DNA of 64,000 nucleotides from Priestia megaterium (GTDB lineage: Bacteria > Bacillota > Bacilli > Bacillales > Bacillaceae_H). A program made the position numbers and the translations under genes. The stretch lies in the NCBI GenBank assembly GCA_008180335.1, contig VTEF01000002.1, forward strand, positions 733,307 to 797,306, read 5' to 3'. The notes below the pieces were generated by a model. The model worked only from the letters and a program-made list of their open reading frames with translations, ran no database searches and was not told where the DNA came from. Shown here in pieces: positions 15,627 to 23,370 of the stretch; positions within the stretch are counted from its first letter, which is position 1, and each line of letters begins with the position of its first letter.

Positions 15627-17411
15627 TTACTTACTTATATTTTTGATATCCGCAATCATATCTAAGAAATTTTTAGCATATTCGTTTGGCGAAAAATGTG
15701 TTTCAATATGTTCGACTGCATTTCTTCTAATTGCTTCTCTTAATGGAATATTTGTTAGCAATTCTTTGCCTTCTCGGACTGCTTCATCAATATTTTCTAA
15801 TGTGAAAAATTTCCCGGTGATGTTGTGTTTGATAAAGCTGCGCACCCCATCAGAATCTGATGATAGAACAGGACATCTACATACCATGGCTTCAAGAACT
15901 GCATATCCAAATCCCTCTACTTTTGATGTTGAACATAAAAACCCTCCTGAATCACCAATAATCGAAAAATATTTGGCCATTTCACTATGGGGTTGATTTG
16001 CATAAATAGTAAGGTGTGACGCCAAGTTAAGCTCTTGAATTTTTTGTTCAAAAGCTAATCTTTCAGTTGGTGTTGACAATGTATTATCTTCAAACATCCA
16101 TAACTGAATAGAGAAGTTTTCTTGAATTAATGTAGCGCCAATAGATAAGAAATCTTTCCAATTTTTATTTTCTTCTAATCTTCCTACCCATCCAATAATC
16201 GGTTTATCCTCTTTTGGAAGGGGCTCATATCTAAATGCTTTTGTATTAAAACAATTATGAAAGCAAAATTTTTTCTTTAAAGGAAAATATTTTTCAAATG
16301 CTTGAACGAGATGGGGTGTTTGCGGATATAAGATACCATCACAATCCTCTTGAATTGCAGAATAAGCTTCATTTTTTAAAAATTCATCGGCATACTCTTT
16401 GCTAAAGCCTAATCCTTGAATTTCATAAATAAGGGAACCTTCGTAACCGAAATCTCTTATTTTCTTTAAAAGTCGATAGTCAGAACTAACTACAATCGCC
16501 TCATAATTTCCTTCTAGAATAATATCTTTAATTTCATCGTCATTTTTTGTAATGAAAATAGAAGTGTTGATTTTATTTTGTAGACCTGTTCCAGACTTAG
16601 TGTATAAAAACTCGCAGTTAACTCCTTGATTGCTAAGGGCGTAAAAACGTTGTCTATTCAGTGTTTCAATGCCTCCACTTGGAACATAAAATGTAAATAA
16701 AATATTGATGTTTTTATTTTTAGCATTATCATTTTGAGGAGAGTGCCATTTTGCATTTTCAATAATGCCATTATGTTTATTCGGTGTAGAATCGTAGGCA
16801 ACTATTCCTGAACCTTCATTTAATTTCCAATAACTAAAAAGAGTTGCGTCATTTCCATCAAGTTCTTGATTAATGTTATTTTCTATTTCAAATTGTGTTC
16901 TCGCTGTACGCCAGATTCTAATTTCTTTCAAGCTACCAATATAAAAACCGTAGGGTTTCAATCCACCAAAGACTCCTGAAGGAACTAGGATCTTTTTGCG
17001 ACTAGTTAGCCCTTTTTTTGCGAATTTTCTGTTTATATATAAATAAGGCGTTTTATTTATATAGACAACGGCAATATGTGTCCAATCATTTATTGGAGCT
17101 GTATATACTAAAGTGGCAACTAAATGATCAGTTGTATGCTCATATACAGATACTCCATTTGTTCCTACTGATACACCAATCCCTGCTTTAAAATGACTAC
17201 CATCTTCCACAGCGCCAAAAACCGGTGCAACAGCAAAGCGTTGGCTGAATGTTTGTAAAACACCTTTCCTAGATTGCTTATCAATGCCATGAGTCGCTTC
17301 TGGCTTTGCCCAAAATTCAATCGTAAATGTATTTTGAATATCAGTAAATAGCTGTTCTTGTGTTGTAATAAGCTCATTTCCGTTAAATGTAAGAAACACA
17401 TCATGCAACAT
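15627..17411 (-). CDS. LamG-like domain fused to family 4 glycosyltransferase
   Basis: Protein of 594 residues. Residues 1-215 are a LamG-like jelly roll clearly homologous to that of the GT2 protein at 11358 (shared GVSVYEH, WTHIAVVY, NKTPYLYIN, KKGLTS and PYGF with GSLK). Residues about 235-590 form a GT-B family 4 transferase: FYVPSGGIETLNRQR, IIGWVGRLEENKNW and the E-x7-E nucleotide-sugar motif with Glu at about 499 and 507 (EGFGYAVLE). The same accessory domain is thus joined to two unrelated catalytic folds in one locus. ATG start at 17411 after GGGGGGA. First gene of an operon with the sulfotransferase; a GCATACGATA box lies upstream. Confidence 0.87.
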   Translation of the reverse strand: MLHDVFLTFNGNELITTQEQLFTDIQNTFTIEFWAKPEATHGIDKQSRKGVLQTFSQRFAVAPVFGAVEDGSHFKAGIGVSVGTNGVSVYEHTTDHLVATLVYTAPINDWTHIAVVYINKTPYLYINRKFAKKGLTSRKKILVPSGVFGGLKPYGFYIGSLKEIRIWRTARTQFEIENNINQELDGNDATLFSYWKLNEGSGIVAYDSTPNKHNGIIENAKWHSPQNDNAKNKNINILFTFYVPSGGIETLNRQRFYALSNQGVNCEFLYTKSGTGLQNKINTSIFITKNDDEIKDIILEGNYEAIVVSSDYRLLKKIRDFGYEGSLIYEIQGLGFSKEYADEFLKNEAYSAIQEDCDGILYPQTPHLVQAFEKYFPLKKKFCFHNCFNTKAFRYEPLPKEDKPIIGWVGRLEENKNWKDFLSIGATLIQENFSIQLWMFEDNTLSTPTERLAFEQKIQELNLASHLTIYANQPHSEMAKYFSIIGDSGGFLCSTSKVEGFGYAVLEAMVCRCPVLSSDSDGVRSFIKHNITGKFFTLENIDEAVREGKELLTNIPLREAIRRNAVEHIETHFSPNEYAKNFLDMIADIKNISK

Positions 17412-17437
17412 TAATTAATCCCCCCTAAATTTTTTTA

Positions 17438-17447
17438 TATCGTATGC
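17438..17447 (-). promoter_or_regulatory. Sigma-K-like -10 box before the LamG-GT4 operon
   Basis: On the minus strand GCATACGATA matches the sigma-K -10 consensus GCATANNNTA at every fixed base, 27 bases before the start codon. No convincing -35 is seen. Confidence 0.3.
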
Positions 17448-17642
17448 TGTTTCTTTTTCATAGGCAACATCTATTGCAGACTTCAATCATTAGCAGGATA
17501 GAAAACTTTGTAAGTTATAACGAAAAACAGGTTTATCCTGCGGGTTATTTAGCATAAAAATTTTAATAAAGACAGCTAAAAAGCAGAAAGGCTACTAAAA
17601 ATAGGATTAATCAACAGTTTATATTTTGAAAGGAGACGGCAT

Positions 17643-18359
17643 ATGTCAAAAATTTCAATTATTGTTCCATTCTATAACTGTCCTTATATAAATCATGCAC
17701 TTGAAAGTTTAGTTAATCAGACGTATCAAAACATTGAAATCATTGTCATTAATGATGGGTCCACAAAATATTCAGAAAAGATTGTGCCATATTTAGATAA
17801 AATTAAGTATATTGAAAAAGAAAATGGCGGAACAGCTAGTGCTCTGAACATGGGTATTCAACATGCAACCGGAGACTATATTTGCTGGCTAAGTTCTGAT
17901 GATATCTTTTACCTTGAAAAAACAGCGGTTCAATTAGCTTTTATGAAAGAAAAAAAAGCTTTATTTAGCTATACAAATTATTATTGCATTAATGAAAAAG
18001 GAAAAGTTTTTACAGATTCTTTAGGTATACATGTACCTAATCAACTAAGCTTGCTAAGAACAATGATTCGAGGAAATATTATTAACGGCTGTTCAGTTAT
18101 GATTCATAAAAGCGTCTTTGATAAAGTAGGTGTTTTTGATGAATCTTTGCCATATACTCATGATTATGATTTATGGTTACGTATCATTCAGGAATTTGAC
18201 ATTCATTATGTGTCTCAGCCTTTACTTCTTTATAGGGTTCATGATCAGATGGGAACAAAAAAACATGCACCAGCGATCAAAAAAGAAATTAAAAAAGTAG
18301 TGAATCGTCATAGAGCTCAAATTAAAAAAATGTTGTTGGAAAAAGTTAAAAAGAAATAA
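17643..18359 (+). CDS. Family 2 glycosyltransferase, single domain
   Basis: Protein of 238 residues, one GT-A module with IIVPFYNCPYINHALE, INDGST, KENGGTASALN, WLSSDD and YTHDYDLWLR. It aligns along its whole length with each half of the tandem transferase at 13173 and best with its second half. The C-terminus is a basic tail of about 25 residues, possibly for membrane or partner contact. ATG at 17643 after AAAGGAGAC. It is divergent from the LamG-GT4 operon and probably has its own promoter in the 230-base gap. Sugar specificity cannot be read from the sequence. Confidence 0.85.
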   Translation: MSKISIIVPFYNCPYINHALESLVNQTYQNIEIIVINDGSTKYSEKIVPYLDKIKYIEKENGGTASALNMGIQHATGDYICWLSSDDIFYLEKTAVQLAFMKEKKALFSYTNYYCINEKGKVFTDSLGIHVPNQLSLLRTMIRGNIINGCSVMIHKSVFDKVGVFDESLPYTHDYDLWLRIIQEFDIHYVSQPLLLYRVHDQMGTKKHAPAIKKEIKKVVNRHRAQIKKMLLEKVKKK

Positions 18360-18755
18360 GTGTAAAACGTGTTAGAAAGAGAGTTTATATTATGGTTTCG
18401 TAGCTATATTAATTGTAATTCAATCATGTTTTTTCTAAGGGTTATTTCAAGACATATGTACATCACTTAGTAATAAAGGATACATATTTATAACAAATTT
18501 ATAATTTATCATATGATCCGCAGCTGAATTTTGTACCACCGCGAAGTTTAGTTGATAAAAAACTTAGGTGTAGCTTATCATTGGGAATGATAATAAAATT
18601 AAACTAATAAGCTTAAACCTAAGTTTTTACATAACTGATTGTTTTGAGACTTGTTTACCGTTTAGGTAACAGCAGTCTTTTAATCAGCATTTTTTATAAC
18701 CCCTTGATACTAAGTGTAATGAGTAAACTTTTGTGTATCATCTGGATTTTAGGAA
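18360..18755. other. Intergenic stretch with one long inverted repeat
   Basis: A 396-base, A+T-rich gap between the single-domain transferase and the convergent jelly-roll gene. Apart from the hairpin at 18557-18628 I see no gene; an open frame at 18644-18832 lacks a ribosome site and overlaps the jelly-roll gene. Confidence 0.5.
18557..18628. terminator. Extended inverted repeat, probable bidirectional terminator
   Basis: AAAAACTTAGGT and ACCTAAGTTTTT pair, with further pairing of inner TAGCTTA and TAAGCTTA segments. A- and T-runs flank the stem, so it could stop transcription in both directions between two convergent genes. Confidence 0.55.
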
Positions 18756-19193
18756 TTATAAATCTGAATAAGCAGCGCCATTTAAACTTTCTGGTCCGAC
18801 TCTTATCGTTCCTACTATGTTTGAGCTTATAAATGCTGTATAGATTAATGGACCGGAAGCAGGCTTAGCGACGTTAAAATCAGAAGCTGTAAAGCTTAAT
18901 AACTGAGGGTCTAAGATGGCTAAATCTAAAGCTTGTGATGTGGAAAAGACTAAAGGATCAGCAAGTGTAGTACCTCGAACAATTCTAATTGTTATAGTTG
19001 TGGCTGCAGGAAGAAGCGGTAATTGAAGAGTAACGGTTCCGCTCATTTGCACACGGATTGGACTGTTAGCATCTTGAACATCGAGGCCAATTTGTGCAAA
19101 TATATCTGGCGTTCCCCCTGCTAAAACAGGTATGCTAATTGAATTGGAAAAGCTAGCATTTTGAGATGTTCTAGCATCTAATAAGATAGACAA
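18756..19193 (-). CDS. Exosporium-like jelly-roll protein (BxpB/ExsF-type), tentative
   Basis: Protein of 145 residues, rich in Ser, Ala, Thr, Ile and Val, with almost no Lys and no cysteine. Alternating hydrophobic strands (VQMSGTVTLQLPLL, TITIRIVRG, YTAFISSNIVGTIRV) suggest a TNF/C1q-like jelly roll, as in exosporium proteins BxpB/ExsF and the C-terminal domains of BclA. No signal peptide. The start is chosen as TTG 19193 because a full AAAGGAGGTGA anti-Shine-Dalgarno match lies five bases before it; the in-frame GTG at 19202 overlaps that site. Beside the glycosylation genes, it is a plausible protein carrier or anchor on the spore surface. Family assignment is by character, not proven homology. 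Confidence 0.55.
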   Translation of the reverse strand: MSILLDARTSQNASFSNSISIPVLAGGTPDIFAQIGLDVQDANSPIRVQMSGTVTLQLPLLPAATTITIRIVRGTTLADPLVFSTSQALDLAILDPQLLSFTASDFNVAKPASGPLIYTAFISSNIVGTIRVGPESLNGAAYSDL

Positions 19194-19227
19194 CTGTGTC
19201 ACCTCCTTTCCATTGTGACTTCAATAC

Positions 19228-19236
19228 TAGTGTATG
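19228..19236 (-). promoter_or_regulatory. Sigma-K-like -10 box before the jelly-roll gene
   Basis: On the minus strand CATACACTA fits CATANNNTA, about 35 bases before the TTG start. No matching -35 was found. It is the third such box in front of transcription units of this locus. Confidence 0.25.
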
Positions 19237-19527
19237 AAGCTAAAGTGTTTATGCTTGGATAAATTGTCTGATTTTAATAAGTTAAAGGGATAAATAATCA
19301 GTGAATCTCTATCTTTTTATAATTTGGGAAAATGATAGTAACAAACCTACCTTTAATGTATTGTATAGGTAAATTCATTGACAAAGAGTCGGTAGATATA
19401 GTATTAAATATCACCTTGAAAATTTTTGCAATGATTAAGAATGTAAAAGAATCTTTTATATCAGCAATAGTTATTTTCTGCAAATATCGTTATATTCAAA
19501 AGGTAAAATAATCGGAGTTGATCATAA
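19237..19527. other. Intergenic stretch, nothing recognised
   Basis: Upstream region shared by the divergent jelly-roll gene and the GrpB gene. A minus-strand frame at 19298-19483 has no ribosome site and no family character. Confidence 0.4.
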
Positions 19528-20052
19528 ATGCATAAATTAAGAGAAATACATGTTGTCCCATATGAGAAGAAATGGAGTGATTTGTTCAATCAAGAAGCAG
19601 CCTTGTTAAAAGACATTTTCAAAGATGAGATCATTGCTATTCATCATATTGGAAGTACATCTATTTTAGAATTAAGCGCAAAGCCAATTATCGATATTTT
19701 AATTGAAGTGAAAGATATTAAAAGAGTAGATATTTATAATCAAGCAATGGTTCATGCAGGGTATGAAGTAAAAGGTGAAAATGGCATTGGCGGCAGACGT
19801 TATTTTCAAAAAGGCGGGGCTAAACGCACACATCATCTGCATATCTATAATCAAAAGCATGATGAAGTGATTCGCCACCTTAATTTTCGTGATTACTTAA
19901 GACACCATCCAGATGCTGCTAGAGAGTATGAGCAGCTGAAAAAGCAATTAGCCGCTCAGTATCGTTTTGAGCCGCAAAAATATGTAGATGGAAAGACACT
20001 ATTCATTAAAGAGATAGATCAAAAAGCATTTCAATGGAAAGAGAATATGTAA
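19528..20052 (+). CDS. GrpB family protein (UPF0157, nucleotidyltransferase-like)
   Basis: Protein of 174 residues, full length for the family. Typical features are VVPYEKKWSDLF near the N-terminus, the nucleotidyltransferase-like core HHIGSTSILELSAKPIIDI with GS and the acidic pair, then FQKGGAKRTHHLHIY and the FRDYLRHHPD helix. The fold belongs to the polymerase-beta nucleotidyltransferase superfamily; the biological role is not established. Cytosolic. ATG start after TCGGAGTTG. Single gene between the glycan locus and the hydrolase gene. Confidence 0.85.
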   Translation: MHKLREIHVVPYEKKWSDLFNQEAALLKDIFKDEIIAIHHIGSTSILELSAKPIIDILIEVKDIKRVDIYNQAMVHAGYEVKGENGIGGRRYFQKGGAKRTHHLHIYNQKHDEVIRHLNFRDYLRHHPDAAREYEQLKKQLAAQYRFEPQKYVDGKTLFIKEIDQKAFQWKENM

Positions 20053-20163
20053 CCTTTGACAACGAGAACTGATGATGTAAAATAATGCTTGTGAAACACA
20101 GGTGGAGTTTGTAATCTCTTTGGATACCTGTATTTATAAGTTGAAATAAGGAGTGTGCCACTT

Positions 20164-21099
20164 TTGAAGCCAGTTATTGAAAATAAAGCGGTTTCGAAAA
20201 GCCGAAGGAAAAAGTATATGTGGATTGGAAGTATTTCATTTATTGCATTAATCGTTATATTATGTACAGCTATTTCTGTTTATGTCGGATTAAGTCTAAC
20301 AAAGAAAGAACGGCAGCCGATAACAGCAGACCCTAGTGAGTACGGTCTTTCTTATAAAGATGCTACTTTTATAAGCCGAGATAAAGAGACCAAGTTAAAA
20401 GGATGGATTATTGAGCCGGAGACAACGCCGAAAGCGACTATTATCATGTCGCATGGATATGGCGGCAACCGGCATGATAACGGAGCGGGTTTTTTACCTT
20501 TAAGCAAAAACTTTGCAGAAGAAGGGTACCGGGTTGTGATGTTTGATTTTCGCAATGCTGGTGAATCTGAAGGAAGTCAAACAACAATTGGTGTAAAAGA
20601 GAAGATGGATTTACTTGGTGTAATCGACATGATTAAAGGTGAGACAGAAGAACCGATTGTGTTATATGGTATTTCAATGGGAGCAGCAACCTCATTGCTT
20701 GCAGCATCACAAGAAGATACGATAAAAGCGGTGATTGCCGATAGTCCATTCAGTGATCTAGAAGCGTATCTGAAAGAAAATTTATCCGTCTGGTCAAAGC
20801 TGCCTGATTTTCCATTTACAGCTTTAACGCTTGCAACGGTTCCTTTCATTGCAGGGCTAGACCCTTCTGAAGCGAGTCCGATTCAGGCAGTGAAAGATAT
20901 TTATCCTCGTCCGATTCTCTTTATACATAGTAATGGCGATACAGCTATTCCATATACAGAAAGTAAAAGAATGGTTCAAACACATCCTGATAAATTCAAG
21001 TTTTGGATGCCGAAAGATGTGAAGCACGTAAAAGGATATAGCGAATATCCAGAAGAGTATGTAAAGCGTGTAACTAAATTTCTTGATGAGTCTCTATAA
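20164..21099 (+). CDS. Membrane-anchored alpha/beta hydrolase (YqkD-like)
   Basis: Protein of 311 residues similar to B. subtilis YqkD. A basic N-terminus precedes one membrane segment (about 18-42); the rest would face outward. The hydrolase core shows MSHGYGGNRHDN (oxyanion region), the nucleophile elbow YGISMGAA, an acid in HSNGDTAIPY and a His in KDVKHVKGY. Likely an esterase or peptidase of unknown substrate. The TTG at 20164 is preferred because AAGGAG lies ten bases upstream; the GTG at 20155 is only one base from it. Monocistronic with its own terminator. Confidence 0.85.
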   Translation: MKPVIENKAVSKSRRKKYMWIGSISFIALIVILCTAISVYVGLSLTKKERQPITADPSEYGLSYKDATFISRDKETKLKGWIIEPETTPKATIIMSHGYGGNRHDNGAGFLPLSKNFAEEGYRVVMFDFRNAGESEGSQTTIGVKEKMDLLGVIDMIKGETEEPIVLYGISMGAATSLLAASQEDTIKAVIADSPFSDLEAYLKENLSVWSKLPDFPFTALTLATVPFIAGLDPSEASPIQAVKDIYPRPILFIHSNGDTAIPYTESKRMVQTHPDKFKFWMPKDVKHVKGYSEYPEEYVKRVTKFLDESL

Positions 21100-21101
21100 G
21101 G

Positions 21102-21132
21102 AGAGCCCGCAACAAACGTTGCGGGCTCTTTC
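21102..21132 (+). terminator. Terminator after the YqkD-like gene
   Basis: AGAGCCCGCAAC pairs with GTTGCGGGCTCT, followed by TTTC. Confidence 0.85.
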
Positions 21133-21149
21133 ATTTGAAGTTTTTAGTT

Positions 21150-21302
21150 TTAAGGCTGAATCGTTCCGTTTTTAACTAGCTCTAAATAAAGATTGCGGAG
21201 TATATAGGTTTTATAAATTTCTAATTTACGACCTTCAATTTTTGTTACATTTGCAGCTTTTAATTGCTGAATAAATCAACCTTTTGAATAGATATGAGCC
21301 AT
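21150..21302 (-). pseudogene. Small basic protein gene with an in-frame TGA
   Basis: A 51-codon minus-strand frame begins with ATG at 21302, preceded by GGAG at eight bases, and ends with TAA at 21150-21152. Codon 9 is TGA (21276-21278). The remainder reads as a credible small protein: QQLKAANVTKIEGRKLEIY, then TYILRNLYLELVKNG, reminiscent of Fur-regulated basic proteins (FbpA type) and similar short helical Bacillus proteins. One point mutation would restore it, so it looks recently inactivated; a sequencing error or readthrough are alternatives. Family assignment is weak. Confidence 0.5.
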
Positions 21303-21637
21303 CACCAACACTCCATTCATTAACCACTATTATAAATTATGTATGTTTATCACAACTTGTTTTATGTAAAGAAGATGAAGGAATTTCGTGAATTCGTTCG
21401 GTTATTCAAATGGGCAGCGTACCAGAATGTAAAAGTGAAAAACGCCTACAGTAAGGCAGGCCTGAATTATGATGTTATAATTTGTTACATAATATATTTG
21501 TTACCTGAAAAATATCTCTATATTTGATGATTTTTCAAAAGATAAAGAATAAAAATATAAATTTATAATAAAATTCTTTTAGAAAACTAGTTGCCAATTT
21601 ACTTAAAATAAAATATGATATTAAACATATCGTGATA
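21303..21637. other. Intergenic stretch upstream of amtB
   Basis: A+T-rich region of about 335 bases. A frame at 21339-21527 lacks a ribosome site and family character. The GlnR/TnrA box lies at its right end. Confidence 0.4.
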
Positions 21638-21654
21638 TGTTATAAAATCTAACA
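21638..21654 (+). promoter_or_regulatory. GlnR/TnrA operator upstream of amtB
   Basis: TGTTATAAAATCTAACA matches the TGTNA-N7-TNACA consensus of the nitrogen regulators TnrA and GlnR at every fixed position. It lies 44 bases before the amtB start codon, next to a TATGAT -10-like hexamer at 21667-21672. Confidence 0.8.
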
Positions 21655-21698
21655 TAAAGAATAAGGTATGATTATATTTTTTCAAGGAGGCATTCATC

Positions 21699-22925
21699 AT
21701 GCAAATGGGCGATTCGGTTTTAATGTTTTTTGCAACGCTGTTAGTCTGGCTCATGACACCAGGTATTGCACTTTTTTACGGTGGAATGGTACGCAGTAAA
21801 AATATGTTAAGTACAGCAATGTATAGTGTGGGATCATTAGCTGTTGTTTCAGTATTATGGGTGATGGTTGGATATTCTTTAGCATTTTCAACAGGAGGCA
21901 ACGCAGTAATTGGAAATTTCGATTGGGTCGGTTTGCAGGGAGTATCTTTTGAGCCGAATGGTGATTATAGCGCCGCTATTCCACATAGTTTGTATATGAT
22001 GTTTCAATTAACATTTGCCGTTCTGACAGTAGCGATTATTTCAGGAGCTTTCGCAGAGCGCATGAAGTTTTCTGCATTTGTTGTATTTGCGATTTTATGG
22101 TCGGTACTTGTATATGCACCAGTGGCACACTGGGTGTGGGGTGTTGGCGGCTGGCTTCGTGAACTGGGCGCTCTTGACTTTGCAGGAGGGAATGTTGTTC
22201 ACATTTCATCTGGTGTTGCTGGTTTAGTGTTGGCGATTGTTGTTGGAAAGCGCAAAAACGCCAATACAGCTTCACCTCATAACTTAACTCTTACATTAAT
22301 TGGCGGTATGCTCATTTGGTTTGGGTGGTTCGGTTTTAATGTAGGAAGTGCTTTGACGTTAAATGAAGTGGCGATGACCGCTTTTATTAACACAAATACT
22401 GCAGCAGCAACTGGGATTGTCGGATGGCTGTTAGTAGAGTGGTTTATTAATAAAAAGCCGACTTTGTTAGGCGCGGTGTCAGGTGCTATCGCCGGACTTG
22501 TTGCGATTACGCCGGCTTGCGGTTTTGTTACACCGTTTGCAGCGATTGTAATCGGGTTTTTAGGCGGAGCTATTTGCTTCTGGGGAGTTTTTTCACTTAA
22601 ACAGAAACTTGGCTATGATGATGCGTTAGATGCATTCGGCCTTCACGGCATTGGCGGAACGTGGGGAGGAATTGCAACAGGTTTATTTGCAACAACTTCT
22701 GTAAATGCAGATGGAGCGAACGGACTGTTTTACGGAGACCCAAGTTTACTTTGGAAACAATTAATTGCAATTGTGGCAACTTACCTCTTTGTTGCAATCG
22801 TTACATTTATTATTATTAAAGCGATAGGAATGATTATGTCTATTCGTGCCACTCAAGAAGAAGAGACGCTTGGACTTGATATTACGTTGCACGGAGAAAG
22901 AGCATATCACGAATCGAATATGTAG
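21699..22925 (+). CDS. amtB: Ammonium transporter AmtB (NrgA)
   Basis: Ammonium channel of 408 residues with the 11-helix Amt fold. Seen: GIALFYGGMVRSKN near the N-terminus, FAERMKFSAF, the pore region HWVWGVGGW, DFAGGNVVHISSGVAGL with the first pore His, and DALDAFGLHGIGGTWGG with the second. It brings ammonium across the membrane at low external nitrogen and is gated by the P-II protein encoded just downstream (gap of 14 bases to the chosen start). The operator upstream implies induction by TnrA during nitrogen limitation, as for B. subtilis nrgAB. ATG start with AAGGAGG eight bases upstream. Confidence 0.95.
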   Translation: MQMGDSVLMFFATLLVWLMTPGIALFYGGMVRSKNMLSTAMYSVGSLAVVSVLWVMVGYSLAFSTGGNAVIGNFDWVGLQGVSFEPNGDYSAAIPHSLYMMFQLTFAVLTVAIISGAFAERMKFSAFVVFAILWSVLVYAPVAHWVWGVGGWLRELGALDFAGGNVVHISSGVAGLVLAIVVGKRKNANTASPHNLTLTLIGGMLIWFGWFGFNVGSALTLNEVAMTAFINTNTAAATGIVGWLLVEWFINKKPTLLGAVSGAIAGLVAITPACGFVTPFAAIVIGFLGGAICFWGVFSLKQKLGYDDALDAFGLHGIGGTWGGIATGLFATTSVNADGANGLFYGDPSLLWKQLIAIVATYLFVAIVTFIIIKAIGMIMSIRATQEEETLGLDITLHGERAYHESNM

Positions 22926-22939
22926 AAGGGGTGGGGAAA

Positions 22940-23302
22940 ATGAGTGACAAATTAACGAAAATTGAAATCATCACACGGCCAACGAAATTTGATGAACTAA
23001 AACAAGAACTGGCAAAAATAGGGGTTAGCGGTATTACGGTATCCGATGTTCTTGGGTGTGGGTTGCAAAAAGGATTTACAGAGCTTTACAGAGGAATTAA
23101 AAGGCAAGATAATCTGCATGAGCGCATTAAAGTAGAAATTGTTGTTTGTAAAGTTCCTGTTGAAGATGTAGTCGATACAGCCCGTAAAGTTTTAAATACA
23201 GGTCAAGCCGGAGACGGCAAGATTTTTATTTATGAATTAACAAATGCGATAAAAATTCGCACCGGAGAAGAAGGGTGCGCTGCTCTTCAAAATAATAATT
23301 GA
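22940..23302 (+). CDS. glnK: Nitrogen regulatory P-II protein (GlnK/NrgB)
   Basis: P-II signalling protein of 120 residues. The N-terminal KIEIITRPTKFDELKQEL strand-helix, the T-loop region GFTELYRGIKRQ with the conserved Tyr, and the C-terminal GDGKIFIYELTNAIKIRTGE ATP-binding segment (here listed from KIF) are present. It binds ATP, ADP and 2-oxoglutarate and docks on AmtB; in Bacillus it also influences TnrA. ATG 22940 is chosen because AAGGGGTGGGG lies just before it; the GTG at 22931 falls inside that site. Second gene of the amtB operon. Confidence 0.92.
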   Translation: MSDKLTKIEIITRPTKFDELKQELAKIGVSGITVSDVLGCGLQKGFTELYRGIKRQDNLHERIKVEIVVCKVPVEDVVDTARKVLNTGQAGDGKIFIYELTNAIKIRTGEEGCAALQNNN

Positions 23303-23327
23303 GGTTGAATGAGACTAATAAGTTGAG

Positions 23328-23357
23328 AAGACGCAATCATAATGATTGCGTCTTTTT
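23328..23357. terminator. Terminator after amtB-glnK
   Basis: AAGACGCAATCAT pairs with ATGATTGCGTCTT and is followed by TTTT. It may also serve the convergent acetyltransferase gene. Confidence 0.8.
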
Positions 23358-23370
23358 AATGAATGCAGGG

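Noticed and set aside
18644..18832. Hydrophobic plus-strand frame of 62 codons
   Set aside because: Overlaps the jelly-roll gene on the other strand and lacks a ribosome binding site.
5319..19193. Reading the locus as a capsule or teichoic-acid cluster
   Set aside because: No Wzx/Wzy, ABC exporter, LytR-CpsA-Psr or initiating sugar-phosphate transferase is present; soluble transferases and surface-type small proteins fit spore decoration better.
19298..19483. Minus-strand frame of 61 codons
   Set aside because: No ribosome site, A+T-driven composition, no recognisable pattern.
21339..21527. Plus-strand frame of 62 codons before amtB
   Set aside because: No ribosome site and odd amino-acid composition; it looks like chance in A+T-rich DNA.
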